DNA from: Cystobasidium ongulense
Lineage: Eukaryota; Basidiomycota; Cystobasidiomycetes; Cystobasidiales; Cystobasidiaceae
Direction of reading: 5' to 3'
Length of the DNA stretch: 64,000 bases
NCBI GenBank assembly: GCA_022835595.1
Contig: BQUP01000003.1
Location: forward strand, 254,629-318,628
In this document: positions 33,432 through 45,717 of the stretch, in pieces
Layout of the letters: each line of letters opens with the position of its first letter
Position numbering within the stretch: the stretch's first letter is position 1
Notes under the pieces: generated by a model
Told to the model about the DNA's origin: nothing
Database searches by the model: none
Seen by the model: only the letters and a program-made list of their open reading frames with translations
Program-made: the position numbers and the translations under genes

Positions 33432-34077
33432 TCACGCCATTGCGAGCTGTTGATGACAATGAGTTGTCAGTACACGTTACAAGCTGACTCAATCTCAACA
33501 GCCTAGCTTACCGATTTCCTCCCGACCTCTTTCTTGACTTTACGCTTGACTATCCCTCTGAACACTATCGCTGACACGGTAGCTACGGTCTGCAAGTGTT
33601 GATCAAACAATCAGCCACCAGTCGCGTCGTATAAATGGGGATGTGGCGATAAATGGCGAGCGAAGGCGTAAAGGTGGGACCTGCCTAGCTGACTGAAGAG
33701 GAGAGAGATGAACGAGGGAAGCTTACCGTGACTGCTGTGAACACGAATGGGCTGAAGTCTGACTGTGCGATGTGTCGTGCTCGAAGCTGTAGTGGTGGTA
33801 TAGAAGTCAGTATCGTTGTTGTGTGCCGTGGTGGAGTTGCCTGGAGCGGTCGGAGTTCGACAATCATGGCGTGACTTGATGCTTACATTGCTGGCCTGGA
33901 AAGAAGCAAGAGGGAAGCAGGCACGTCAGCATCCTGTCCTACATCCATCCACACTGCCATCCAGCAAGCCATAGAGCCACATGCACTCACTCCGACTGTC
34001 GAACTTGTAAATGTCCTGCTGGTGGCGGTCGCTGTTGTCCGTGTCGCGACTGAGCGGGCGAGTGTTGCGAACAGCAT
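33432..34077 (-). CDS. small mitochondrial-type single-span membrane protein, 82 aa
   Basis: Family not recognised. Five short exons (34077-33991, 33895-33887, 33786-33727, 33589-33512, 33446-33432) close at 82 residues. The first exon is a textbook matrix presequence: MLFATLARSVATRTTATATS, rich in Arg, Thr and Ser with no acids. A membrane span follows, FVFTAVTTVATVSAIVF, then a very basic tail, RGIVKRKVKKEVGRKS. This plan fits a small inner-membrane protein such as a respiratory-complex accessory subunit, with the basic tail on one side of the membrane. The second exon would be only 9 nt, which lowers certainty in that segment; skipping it keeps the frame. All donors are GTAAGC or GTGAGT. 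Confidence 0.6.
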
Positions 34078-34590
34078 GGTGGGTGGTGATGGAGGATTGT
34101 AGAGGTCTGTTGGACTGGAGTGGTGTAATTGTAGTGTGGTGGATAGGAACAAGGTCAAGAGCTTCAGCCAAAGTGTCGGAGCTGTATTCTTCGTGCTTCC
34201 TCCACCACGGCATCAGCGAGCCGATCGGCCTTTCTGCCAAAGTTGTGAGCGCGGCCGGGCGCGGTCTGCTTTTCCGAAGTCGCTGCCGAAACGCAAGCCC
34301 AGGATATGATGATGCGATAGGGCAGGGAACACCAGCAGTCATCCCATCTGTAGCCTCGCTAGCGTCATTGCTCTCACCATGCCATACTGCAGCAAATTCC
34401 ACTTGTCCTGCTGGACGGTCCCTCTATCTGCTGACTGTCCATCAGGTTTGAGACACCAGTCCCTCCTGTAAGAAAGTGATAGCACTCCATTGCTCATCTC
34501 CACTGCTACAAATACACATACAGTCACATACGAATCCATGACAATCCAAGGCCTCTGTACATAGTGTGGGGTCGGTGCACTATTGCTTGA
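34078..34590. other. intergenic
   Basis: About 510 bases between the M13 peptidase stop and the small membrane-protein start, both on the minus strand. Open frames on either strand lack motifs; the region should hold the small gene's promoter. Confidence 0.4.
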
Positions 34591-37500
34591 TCACCAGACC
34601 TGCGAAGAAGGAACAAACTCAGTCAGCTTGCATCTCCTACAGATGATGACATGAAATCACATGAAAGAGTCTACATACATGGCACTTGTGCTTGGGGTTC
34701 ATCTTTGATCCAAGTGGGCATTTGAATGCCTTGCTGAAGTCTACATTGTTCGACAGGGGTCCAATGACTATATTGAGCAATGTTGAAAGAATGATAGCAA
34801 TAAATTAGCATTTCGCCCCATCATTAATGCTGTAGACAAGGCGATGTGAACAGTCACTGACCTCTAAAGTTGGTTGGTGAATGTTCGTCCACCCTGATCC
34901 GTCGTACGCTTTCAGCAGGCTTGATATTCCTAGCCCATCCGCGCGCGAATTGGATGTAAAAGAGTTGTTCACGTGTATAGTTCAGGCCGGGAAGAATATA
35001 GCTGAGGAAACGGAAGTCATCTTATCAGTACTTCTGCAGGGTACGTCCTTTATTCCCTTGAGATTGGCTCACTTGTCGTACTTCTCTCCCTTGGGATCAG
35101 AAGCGAATCTATCTTGCCAAGCACGGAACGTTTGTGCTAATCCGCCACCATCAGCAATATCTTCACCAAGAGTAGCTTTGGACTGTCAGGCAGCACATGG
35201 TATAGATAGACATCAGTCCTCGTATTCTCTGTTTACCGAGTGTTCCTTGGATGTTTTGGCAGACTCACATTAACATGGTATTTCTTGCCATCCGGTCCAA
35301 GTACGAAATACTTTGCATATTGATCAACGATGCATTGCGTCAGTTTCTCATATCGCTTGATAGTTCCCTTGGTCCACCAGTCGGTCAATTTGCCAGTCTT
35401 GTCGAATTGGCGGCCTATTTGATTGGCGTGATAATCAGCTTTTGGATGTGACGGTGGGCACTTCCAATGCTGCAAGCGACTCACCTGCGTTATCAAAAGC
35501 GTGAGTGAGTTCGTGACCGACTACTGAGCCCATCGAACCAAATGCTAGGAATTCAGGGTAGTCTTTTGAGAAGTAAGGCGCTTGTAGGATACCAGCTGGG
35601 AAAGCCATTTCATTGGCGGATGGTTCATAATATGCGTTGACCTATTACGTTATATATCATCAGCTATTGCTATTCCTCAAAGCGAACATGGGAAAGTAGG
35701 CATAGCAGAAGTACGCACCTCAGATGGTAACATATCCCAAACGCCAGGATCTCTCTGTCTTCCAACAGTAGCCCATTTCCTCTGTTCCTCTCTAATTCTA
35801 GTCTTTAGGACACTTTCGAAGTATTTGCCCTCAACAGGTCTGTTGGAGGCGTAGTAAGTTTTCAAAGAGAGAGGATCGGTAACGTTAGGAGACGTAGCAT
35901 AACCAATCTTTACTCCGATAGCTGATGCCTTCTCCTGTGCTGCTTTTCGTGTTGATTCATCAAGCCAATCCAATTCGGGTAAGCGATCTGTGAAAGCTTG
36001 AATTGTGGATTTGATGAGGGTCTCGACATAAGTCTTGGATTCGCCTGTATGTGCGATTTGAGCGTGTCAGCTACTCTACTTCCGCAGCACTTCTTCCGAA
36101 CCTCGAGAAACAGTAGACATACCTGAGAAAGCTTGCTTAACGTAGTATCGTCCGATCATAAATCCATAATTGTCAAGAAGTGATTGCAAACAAACATCTT
36201 CTCTTCTGCCCCTTACACCTTCTTCGATTCCACTCAGGTAATTCGAAAGCTGCGTAACCTCCTTACGAGCCGTTTCACGGGGTCCAAGTAGTTTAGACAA
36301 GCTCTTGACTGCCGTCCAGACAAAGTACGCTTCTAATGTGAAATCATCTGTTTCTTCGAGTATAGAGGTTAAATTGATGAAGTAGCTCGGTGTGGAAACA
36401 ATAAGAGGGGATGGAACTATGCGAGGTGCGAAGCCGGAGAAGTAGTCTGGCCAGTTGATGTATGGTGCATCGGTCCTCAACTGGGTCAGATTGTATGCGT
36501 TGTAAGCTTTCACTGGATCTTCCTCATCGACCCTGAATGTCGGGAAATGAACGTTAGTCTGTCTCATATTTACAGGGAACGCATAAATGGTGTGGACCCA
36601 CTTGTCCCAGAAGGAAGCTGCGAGCTTCTTCTCGAAAGCAAACACTTCCTTTGCATTGAAATCGAGAGAAGGCTTCTTCCTCCCACCGAGAGCATGGGAC
36701 TTTTCAAGTTCACCATACACACTAGTCATGGCACTCCTGACGACCTCTATATAAACCTTCTGAACTTTTCCATCGTCGTAGTAATCGGGATTTGGTAGGC
36801 CAAGACCGCTTTGAGTGATGAAAAGACGCATAAGATTGGGGTCTTGATAGTAATCGCCTTGTACGCTGGAACCGAACAACGCTTCGATGCCTGTGTAAGC
36901 AATGTAAAAGCCGGTTAGCAGTTGTTCAATCCAGGTGAATACCCCGGCAGACGCAATTGTTATCGACTCACCCTTAGAATGTAGTAGTAAAAGGGTGTCT
37001 GTCAGTCGCTGTTGACGATCACCAGTCTTGAAAGCCATTGCATCTCCCTTCTCCCGCCATGCCGATAGCACCTCTTCCACTACAGCCACCAGTGGGGCTG
37101 AGCCCATACGGTCTAAAGCATCCTCATCCATACAAGAAGTATAGAACCCATTCAAGTCCTTCAAATTCTGTCTATCTGCCGCTTTAGCAGCTTCACTCTG
37201 CTCCCCTAACGTGGGAATAAGATCCTCAACGGGAGTTTCGAGTATGCGTTTGAGTATCTCTTTATTTCTTTCATCGATCCATTGAGCTGATCCATACGCT
37301 CCCTTATCCGAAGGAATCGGGTGCGTAGCTAGCCAACCTCCATTTGCAAATTGATAGAAATCTTCACAGGGATCGATGCTGTTGTCTATACTGTCCAAGA
37401 TGGCGGCGCTAATTTGAACGCAAGTGGGAGTGAGGCATATTTGATCCTGGATACAACCCAAGCAGATGAGATGTAAGCATTACAGCACTACCGACGCATA

Positions 37501-37962
37501 GCAGTGCTCCGTTATACGTACATTCTTGCTTGGTGGCAGTCGTGGCGGAGACGTAGGCTGGGAAGGTGACCCGTTGATCGTAGTCGTCGCGAACTGAGTT
37601 GTCGTTTTATAGTCTGTCTCTGTGCTAGTCCTGATGACAGGTGGTTCTCGTTCATGCTCTCTAGCTTCACGGCGCATTCGCTCGAATGAGCCTAGGAACA
37701 ATCCAGCTAGGATACCGGATAGACATATCAAGCATATCGCGATAACCATGAGGGCCTGCTCGAAGGTGGTGAGCAGGCGAGGATTGGTGATGACATCTTT
37801 GATGCTGCGTCTGTCGTCAATGTCGGACAGGAAGGAGCGACGGCTCATTCTACTGCCTCGTCTTGATCCACCTTCACCTCCATCGTCTTGATCTCGTGCC
37901 GGGATCTGCAAGAGCGAGGCAGACTCGTCCTCGGTGGACGCACGAGGTGTCGAAGAGCTCAT
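34591..37962 (-). CDS. M13-family metallopeptidase (neprilysin/ECE-like), type II membrane protein, 886 aa
   Basis: Zinc endopeptidase with a large lumenal or extracellular domain that cleaves small peptides. Ten exons (37962-37522, 37446-36972, 36890-36123, 36044-35719, 35641-35485, 35414-35269, 35182-35073, 35001-34862, 34767-34679, 34599-34591) close at 886 residues. A basic, Ser-rich cytosolic N-terminus is followed by one membrane span at about 69-92 and then [14 protein letters not shown], the ectodomain start. Zinc and catalytic motifs are HELTH (about 713-717) and GEDIAD (Glu about 778, Asp about 782). NAYY and the terminal CHVW match the NAYY and CxxW boxes of the family. The last coding exon supplies only the final two residues and stop. 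Animal neprilysins average 750 aa; the excess is the cytosolic tail. Confidence 0.93.
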
Positions 37963-38253
37963 TCTGGCACCACAACGCTATGCTGGTGTGATTGCCGCGC
38001 TGTCGAATCGTGCTGTCGAAAGCGGGTCAAGAGCTCAATTGACGGCGACAAGCACGGCCGATCGCGTCACTGCAACATTCATGCATTGTTCAAGCAATCT
38101 GGCAGCACAGATGTAGTATTGCAGTGCGCAAGGTGCTACAGAGAAGCCCAGACTAGACGTGTCCATGCTAGAATACAGCGTTCGTTTTATACGTGGAAGC
38201 CTAGGTCGTTATTACGATTGATCGTTACTATACCTTCGCTCTATCAAATCACA

Positions 38254-40084
38254 TCACCACTCCCAAACCGAAGCCACCCATTGCTCCAAGTTAGGTTTCC
38301 AACTTTCCGATTTCAGAATCCAAGGATGTTTTAACAGTTCTTTCGGTCCTGGTCTTTTAGAAGGATCTTTTTCCAGACATTGATTAACTACAAAGTCTTG
38401 TATTGATTTTGTCCATTTAATTCCCTCATTCGGATTATCAGCTAGTTGTGGTGTATCCATCTTGATGATATAGGTTAATAGTTCGATAGGACCTAATGGT
38501 GGTTCGCCTTCTGGAGGAAAAGGGAAACGATTCATAGCAACTTCGTGTATCGTCAAACCAAGCGACCAGATCTACGATAATCAAACTCAGAATATGGTAT
38601 AGACGGTATATGGGAAGATTGATGCTCACATCTGCAGTGATGGTGTACCGCGACCCTCGTATCCGTTCGGGCTGCAAAGACGAGACATACGTCAACAACT
38701 AGCAACCCTCCAATCTGCAGCCAGATCACCTACAGCCATATAATAGCTCGTCCCGCAGAATGTACCAGCCATACTGTTAATGAGCTCTCCTGAGATGCCA
38801 AAATCGCACAGCTTAAACTGTCCCGTCCGCGTGACGAGGATATTCGAAGGTTTGATGTCTGTGAGATGGGGCGCACTTTAGTGATAACGTCTACCTTCGA
38901 GACAGATCATCATATCTCACCCCTATGAATTATTTTGCGATCATGTAGGTAGACTAAGCCTTGTAATACCTAGAAGCAGGACGAGCACGTTAGAGGGTGC
39001 AATCATCATCGTAATTGTTGACTACCTTACCGCTTCTGCCACTTTACCTAATACTTTCTCTCCTGTTCTGCCTTGCCGTTGCTTTATCCGTCGGTAAATA
39101 GCATCCAAACTACCGCCTTCGCAGTACTCCATGCAGATAGCGATCTGACTGTCACTCTGTTCAGCATTGATCAGATTAGCTAAATCAGCCAAGGAGGAAT
39201 CGTCAACTCTCAGAAGATTAATACTTACATCCTCCAAGAATGCACCATAGTACCGCGTAATCCAGTCCGCTCTACATTCCCTGTTGAAAGCTAATTCACG
39301 GAGAATCTGTTTTTGGACATCTTCATTTGGCGATGCCGGTATCGTCTACACGACATAAGCTTTGTCAGCTTGCGTATCAGAGAGAAGGACATGTATCTTC
39401 TGAGCGCACCTTCTTAGCCATCACCGTCCCGCTCGGTTTGTGTGACACCTTTCTGACTTCGCCACTAGCACCCTCTCCTAGTTTTCCCAAGTCTTGCAAA
39501 GTGTCAGGACAAAGCTTGTAATCATCTCCGTTGACATTGACATGATTTGTTTCTGCTATCAGAGCACCTTCAAAACTTTGCGACCTGGACATGCCATCTG
39601 ATGCAGCTGCACTTGATGTTGAAGCTGCATTTAAATGAGGGGATGGTGTGCGAGCCATTGATCCTAATGCAAGCTTCGGCTTGCTCTTCACTCCTCCTAG
39701 TAAAGACGAAGGCTTCTGTTGCATTTGCAGCTGTTGTTGTTGCTGCTGCATGTATGCGGGTGTCATCGTCTTGTCCTCCAGCGACATGTGCTCGAATCCA
39801 GGCGCGACGGTCACATCCTCGCGACTTGAAGAAGCACTGCTTCCGCTGGCTGATGCAGCGGAGCCCGAGTAGAACTCGGACCGAGAGACGCCGAATAGAG
39901 ATAGTTTGGGCTTTTGCGGCTGCTGTGAGTGTACTGAGCGCGATGTGCTTGCGCTGCTGCCACCCTCTGCATCCTCGCCGGAGGAAGACGATGGACCCGA
40001 GGCATACGGACTTGCGCCGGCGGGCGTCTCGAGCCGCAGACCAGGTTTCCGCGATTTCGTGTGCTGAGGTATCAGATGGTCCAT
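38254..40084 (-). CDS. MKK2: MAP kinase kinase of the cell-wall-integrity type (MKK1/2), 483 aa
   Basis: Dual-specificity kinase expected to act between Bck1 and Slt2/Mpk1. Seven exons (40084-39410, 39345-39229, 39156-39031, 38969-38921, 38858-38734, 38671-38630, 38571-38254) close at 483 residues. A Ser/Gln-rich N-terminus includes a run of six Gln. The kinase domain has [23 protein letters not shown] and [16 protein letters not shown] in the activation loop, then [27 protein letters not shown] and the GELxNS loop are closer to Mkk1/Mkk2 than to Pbs2 or Ste7. The Ser and Thr in the SMAGT stretch are the predicted Bck1 target sites. The ATP-binding Lys falls near the first intron junction (AKK). 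All catalytic residues are visible. Confidence 0.9.
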
Positions 40085-40558
40085 GGCAAGCCGCGAGTCG
40101 AGTCAGTTGGTTGTGGTGGAACGAGCCGACAGCCGAAGGACATCTCTTCACTTGCTCGATTGCCTTTTGGAGGTGTTGGTTGATGAAGTCGGAAAGGTTC
40201 GCTAGATGACTACGCCATGATGGCTGTTCATGTTTAACGCATGCTATAGCGGAGACCAGATCCTCCGTACATTTGCTGCTTACTTCATGCGTCGATAACC
40301 GCATTCGTCGCGTCAACGCCACCAGGCAACTGCAAGCCGAAACACAAGTCGGCCAGAACAAGTCACAAGCATGCTAGAAGCCCACTACCTCGGTGTATTA
40401 TGATTCAGTCCAATCTGCTTTCCAACTGCTCTCAGTTAATCTGGCTTCCCCGGTAGAAGCGCCCAACTTGATTGATGCGACCACCTTGCTCGCCTCGACG
40501 ATTTGAAGGCAGCTTGCTTCTCGACATAGCAGACCATATCACAGCAATCATCCTCGAC
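40085..40558. other. divergent intergenic
   Basis: A 474-base gap between the MKK2 and translin starts, expected to hold both promoters. An in-frame Met for translin at 40472 is less likely than 40559. No other feature is supported. Confidence 0.4.
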
Positions 40559-41671
40559 ATGGCTGAAGCATCGACCTCCGCAAGCGTATCGCATCCAGCA
40601 GCCGTATCCCAGCGATATCAGCAGAATCTGCAGGTGTTCTCGGCTCTTGCTGCATCTCTGGAAGACGAAGCTGCTCTGAGAGAAAAGATCAGAGATAGCG
40701 TACGAGACTTTGACAGCAATGTTCGGGCTTTATCAGCGCAGTGAGCATGATACATTGCCTTGCCATCTATCAAGAACATGCTGACTCTCATACCTGCTTG
40801 TCCAGCTTGAACAACATCCATGCCATACCTTCAAGCCAGTTTGCGGCACTTGCTCAAGAAGCAAACGACTACCTCCCAGCTTGTAAAGCCAACATCGAAT
40901 CTCTAGCTAGCATGATCCCAAAAGACTGCTTCTATAGAGTGAGTTTACTAAGTTGCTAACAGTCTCCAAATTGCTCATGCGTTTTACCTTTCAGTACTCT
41001 GACATGTTCGGTAGAACACTCCAAGCTTTTTCCTTTGACATTGTTTTGATACACTGGCTTGAGCACGAACAGCTCATTCATGCAACAAAAGCAGGAGAAG
41101 CTATGGGCAGTAAGAGACGAATGTCGTAGTCGTTCAATGTGCCTAGCTAAACCTGAGATATTCTGCCACCAGTCAAACCTGAATGGGCGGATCACTTCAA
41201 GTTGACCACAGAAGACTACCTACACAGTGTCATCAGCTTAGTGAACGAGCTCGTAAGCACCATACTTTCTCCTTTGTCGCAATTGCATTAGACAGATCAC
41301 TGACAGATATTATAATCCTCTACCTATCCCCACGTAAACAGGCACGATTATGTCCCAATTCAATCGTGAATTCAGATTTCGAGCTACCATTGCGAATTTC
41401 AAAGTTCAGCAAAGAAATCCACGCAGGATTCGGTTTATTAAATTTGAAAAACGATTCATTACGTAAAAGATTTGATGGAATGAAATATGATATCAAGAAA
41501 ATGGAAGAAGTAGTTTACGATATTAGTCTGAGAGGTTTAGTTAAAAAGACAGATTCTACTGGGACTGTTGAAAAGAAGGATGATGACAGCATGAAAGTTG
41601 AAGCTGCGGCTAGTTCAACGGGAGATGTGGATATGCCAAACGCTAAAAGAGTACGTGATCTTGCTCGGTGA
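40559..41671 (+). CDS. TSN: translin, single-strand nucleic-acid binding protein, 279 aa
   Basis: Forms ring-shaped oligomers and, with TRAX, the C3PO endoribonuclease. Five exons (40559-40740, 40806-40938, 40995-41109, 41173-41252, 41342-41671) close at 279 residues. Hallmarks are FGRTLQAFSFDIVLIHWLE, YLHSVISLVNELARL, PLRISKFSKEIHAGF and LLNLKNDSLRKRFDG followed by YDIKKMEEVVYDISL. Human translin is 228 aa; the added part is a C-terminal Lys/Asp/Ser tail. An alternative splice could replace the last residues: a GTACGT donor after NAKR at about 41653 and an acceptor 41 bases on would continue as QTTPQKKARFKDD. That intron would be shorter than others here, so I keep the unspliced stop. TRAX is not in the window. 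Confidence 0.92.
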
Positions 41672-42323
41672 AAGCAATTGTAGCTGTTCAGCAAACAACG
41701 CCTCAAAAAAAGGCACGATTTAAGGACGACATGCTTATTCTTGCCTTTGATTCTTGGTTTCCCATTTATTCAAATAGCCCAGAGTGTAGCAGTTCCTCAT
41801 ATATCCTCGAAAGGATGAAATACAGTATTCTCCAATACGGTCGTGAACAAAAGATTGATGGGCAAAGCCATGCATTACAAGCGAGATATGGACTGAAGAC
41901 CACAAGTTGGTTTACGTGTATTCCGAGGATATCAGTATCGGTTGAAATAGTAGACTTTCTTAGATGTTTGTTGGTAATCAACTCATGAGCGGGAAGAGGG
42001 AGCAAAATGCCTGTTTTCACAGCCGACTGAGCCGTCAGATATCGAATCAGCTGAGTCTACCTCATCATAACCTTCAACTCTTTCATCTGCATTTTTCATC
42101 AAAATTCTCATATATCGTATACCGACGCGACACTATTCTATCGATGCATACTTTTTCTACTAGTGTGAGAGTACTGTTAAACGAAAAGAAAAGTAGGGTG
42201 AAAAGGATGGGACTGATGAATGCTAATTTAATGGGGCTATCGACGTTATCCTGTTCTCCCGTAACCCTCCTGATGATTTGCACTCTTTACCGCTTTAGTC
42301 CTTCCTTTCATACTTGCATCATT
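41672..42323. other. convergent intergenic
   Basis: About 650 AT-rich bases between the 3' ends of translin and BiP. An open frame to 41988 could be a translin C-terminal extension only if the 41-base intron is real. No other feature is supported. Confidence 0.4.
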
Positions 42324-45118
42324 TTAGAGCTCATCGTGCGATGGCATCTCTTCATCACCACCACCGGCTCCTCCAGCTCCGTATAATTTCGAAGTGATAG
42401 GAGCGACAGTAGCTGTTAGTTCCTCTCTTCTCTCATCAATCTCTTCAGGAGTAGCAGTTTGACCTTCCGACTCTAACCAATCTTGAGCTGATTTAATAGC
42501 TTCTTGAATGGTCTTCTTGTCAGAAGCATCGAGTTTACCTCCTAGTCCTTCATTGTCGGAGATTTGATTCTTGAGGGAATAAGTGAAATTTTCAAGTGCG
42601 TTACGGGCTTCGACCTTCTTTTGGACTTGAGCGTCCTCCTCAGCGTACCTGCAATGAACAAGCGCATCAGTATCACAGCATCCTGAACCGTATGCCTCAA
42701 AATTGTGGCAAGAAAAGAAGAAAACTCACATCTCAGCCTCCTTGATCATTCGGTCGATATCATCTTGAGAGAGTCTGCCCTTTTCGTTGGTGATAGTGAT
42801 AGATTCACTCTTGCCAGTAGCCTTGTCTGCTGCGCCGACCTAAGAGTTTGTCAAAAGGACAGTCAGCCTGATTGTCATTTGCCTGAAAAGATTTGGATGT
42901 TAACCCACCTTCATGATACCATTGGCGTCTACTTCAAAAGTAACCTCGATTTGAGGAACGCCTCTTGGAGCGGGTGGAATACCATTAAGTTCGAATTTAC
43001 CAAGATGATTGTTGTCCTTTGTCATTGGTCTTTCACCTTCATAAACTTGAATGAGGACAGTAGGTTGATTATCCGCAGCAGTAGAGAAGATTTGTGATTT
43101 CTTGGTAGGGACTACTGTGTTTCTTCCAATCAACTTGGTCATTACTCCTCCTGTTGTCTCAATTCCGAGTGTAAGTGGGCAAACATCAATGAGAACCATC
43201 TCTTTAAGTCCTTCTTCTCCGGCTAGAATACCACCTTGAACAGCGGCTCCGTAGGCGACGGCTTCATCGGGGTTGATACCCTTGGCGAGTTCCTTGCCGT
43301 TGAAGTAATCTTGGAGGAGTTGCTGGACCTTGGGGATTCGAGTAGAACCACCGACGAGGACAATCTGCACAATACGAAGATGAGCATGTGCCTATTTTAA
43401 GGAGGAAAATCGATAAGATATACTCACATCATCAACATCCTCCTTCTTGACACCAGCATCCTTCAATACCTGTTCAACAGGCTTCATAGTCTTTCTGAAG
43501 AGGTCCATGTTGAGTTCCTCGAATTTAGCTCTAGTCAAAGTTTCCGAGAAATCTTCACCCTCAAAGAAGGATTCAATATCCATCTTGACGCTCATTTGAG
43601 ACGATAGAGTTCTCTTGGCTCTTTCAACCTCTCTCTTTAGTTTACCGATTGTTCTCTTGTTCTTGGTAATATCTTGACCATCATGTTTCCTCTTCCATAC
43701 TTTGGCGAAGTGATCAATGACTCGGTTATCGAAATCCTCTCCTCCGAGATGGGTATCTCCAGCTGTTGCTAGAACTTCGAATACACCCTCTTCGACTGAT
43801 AGAAGGGAGACATCGAAAGTACCACCACCGAGATCGTAGACGATGATTTGCTTTTCAGGGCCAGATTGGTTCAAGCCATAGGCGATAGCGGCGGCGGTAG
43901 GTTCGTTGACAATACGGAGGACATTAAGACCAGCGATGACACCAGCGTCCTTTGTAGCCTGTCTTTGAGCGTCGTTGAAGCTGTAAGCACGAATCTGGTT
44001 AGTATTCTGCCTGGCCAATCGTTGTAGCGAGCGAAGTAAAACTCACTAAGCAGGAACGGTAACAACCGCGTTTGTGACCTTCTGACCTAGATAAGTTTCG
44101 GCGATTTCCTTCATTTTTCCAAGGACCATAGCCGAGACTTCTTCAGGAGTGAAAGTTTTGGTATCACTACCCACTTTAACTTGAATGTTAGGTTTATCGC
44201 CCTTGTTGACGACCTTGAAAGGGTAGTGCTTGACATCGCGTTGAACATCTTTATCGTCAAATCGACGTCCAATCAAACGCTTGGCGTCAAAGATTGTGTT
44301 TTCTGGGTTCTGTGGTGCTTGATTCTTGGCTGCGTCTCCGACTAGTCGTTCTCCTGATCCAGAGGCGAAACCGACGTAGGAGGGTGTGATACGGTTACCT
44401 TGGCTGCAGAGGGGTATAAAGTGCGTTAGAGACCTGCTTGTAGAGCTGTACTTGTATCAATTGGTCTCGATGCCACCTACTCGTTTGTCAAGATCTCGAC
44501 GCGACCCTTTTGTTGAACACTGCAGACGAGAGCGGAGACAGCAAGTCAGCCCGACTGAGACTGCACGCGTCAAGAGGCGTCCAAGTACTCACCCGACACA
44601 TGAGTATGTAGTTCCGAGATCGATACTGTGAACGATGGGAGATGGGGAATGCGGATAGTCAGCCACTTGAATTGGGCGAGCGTGGCGCATGGAGAGTGCT
44701 AGAAGCTCTACGACGATCTAGGTTGGGAGGGAAGTACGTACCCAATGACTGTAGAGGGAGCATGGACAGCAAGAGTAGAGGGAGAGGAGACGAATGAGAT
44801 AGTCAGCATGCTGAGTCTTTGCGGTGGAGATCTTGCTTCCATCCGTCCATCCTCGACACGTCGATGGACAGTCCAGGCACGTCGCACTCACCAGGACCGA
44901 GCTGCAGAGAGACGACCAAGGTCAGCAGGATACAACAAGACATGAGCAGTACAACCTACGTTCTCCTTCGACTGGGCAGCTACAGAAGTAGGCGCTCCTA
45001 GGAAGAGCAAGGCAGCTACGGCGACAGCAGCGAATGCACAGGCGCGGTAGAGAATGGATGAGGATGACGATGGCGAGCTGCGCCTAGCCGACCTGGGCTT
45101 GAGCTGGGTGCGGGCCAT
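42324..45118 (-). CDS. KAR2: ER chaperone BiP/Kar2 (Hsp70), 682 aa, with 10-nt and 7-nt micro-exons
   Basis: Lumenal Hsp70 that folds secretory proteins and regulates the unfolded-protein response. Ten exons (45118-44960, 44901-44892, 44748-44742, 44625-44593, 44519-44481, 44403-44047, 43980-43428, 43364-42909, 42839-42730, 42648-42324) close at 682 residues. The signal peptide core is [21 protein letters not shown]. The nucleotide-binding domain has [41 protein letters not shown] and [16 protein letters not shown]. The C-terminus is HDEL for ER retrieval. The phosphate-1 loop [13 protein letters not shown] is built from four exons, two of them only 10 and 7 nt, with strong GTGAGT and GTACGT donors. 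The frame closes only if both are used. Confidence 0.95.
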
Positions 45119-45240
45119 GTTGAGCAAGGGTGGTTTGTATGTGCAGTTGTCCTCTGCTTGAGTAATCCTCTGTCTTGATGGTGAGAAAGAAAGAGAGAAC
45201 CGCCTTTGAAGTTTCGAGGTGAATCTCTTCTCTTTCCTTT

Positions 45241-45257
45241 GACGCGTCGCCACGTAG
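45241..45257 (-). promoter_or_regulatory. candidate unfolded-protein-response element upstream of BiP
   Basis: About 130 bases upstream of the BiP start, the minus strand reads CTACGTGGCGACGCGTC. It contains an ACGTGG core like UPRE sites bound by Hac1/XBP1-type bZIP factors, next to a GACGCGTC palindrome. Assignment rests on motif similarity and position only. The rest of the 45119-45717 gap, between BiP and the NADPH oxidase, holds no supported gene. Confidence 0.3.
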
Positions 45258-45717
45258 GCAGCCATTCAGCATGGAGCAAAGAGCAGGCAAGACATGGGCA
45301 GGCGGGCATGGAATATCACAGACAGATGCAGAGTAGGGTGGCATGGCGTACAGCAGGTTGTCCATCAGTCCCACTCGCCTGTTTGTCGGGTGATGCTCTT
45401 GATGATGCCGACCACGCGCCAGTCGAGAGGTTGAATGATGGATGCCATTCTGCACCACTGCTATCCAGCCTAACACTCCACACTATCCTGGAAGCTACCA
45501 TTGATATATAGACACCCTTGCTATCCTGCACACTGAAGCTAACTACTCGTCCCTTCGGCAATCGTCGACAGGGCGATGTGCAGGTCTCCAATCCAACAAA
45601 ATACATATTGACTACCAGTGAAAGATGGGAATTGGACAACACTAACCATAGTCATCGCTTACTCTCTTCTCTCTCTTGCTAATCTCCTATCCTTCGAACC
45701 CTTGAAAATCATTCACC

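Noticed and set aside
39570-40361. Minus-strand open frame of 263 codons and a plus-strand frame of 220 codons over the first MKK2 exon
   Set aside because: Shadow frames of the Ser/Gln-rich MKK2 N-terminus; Cys- and Arg-rich composition without motifs.
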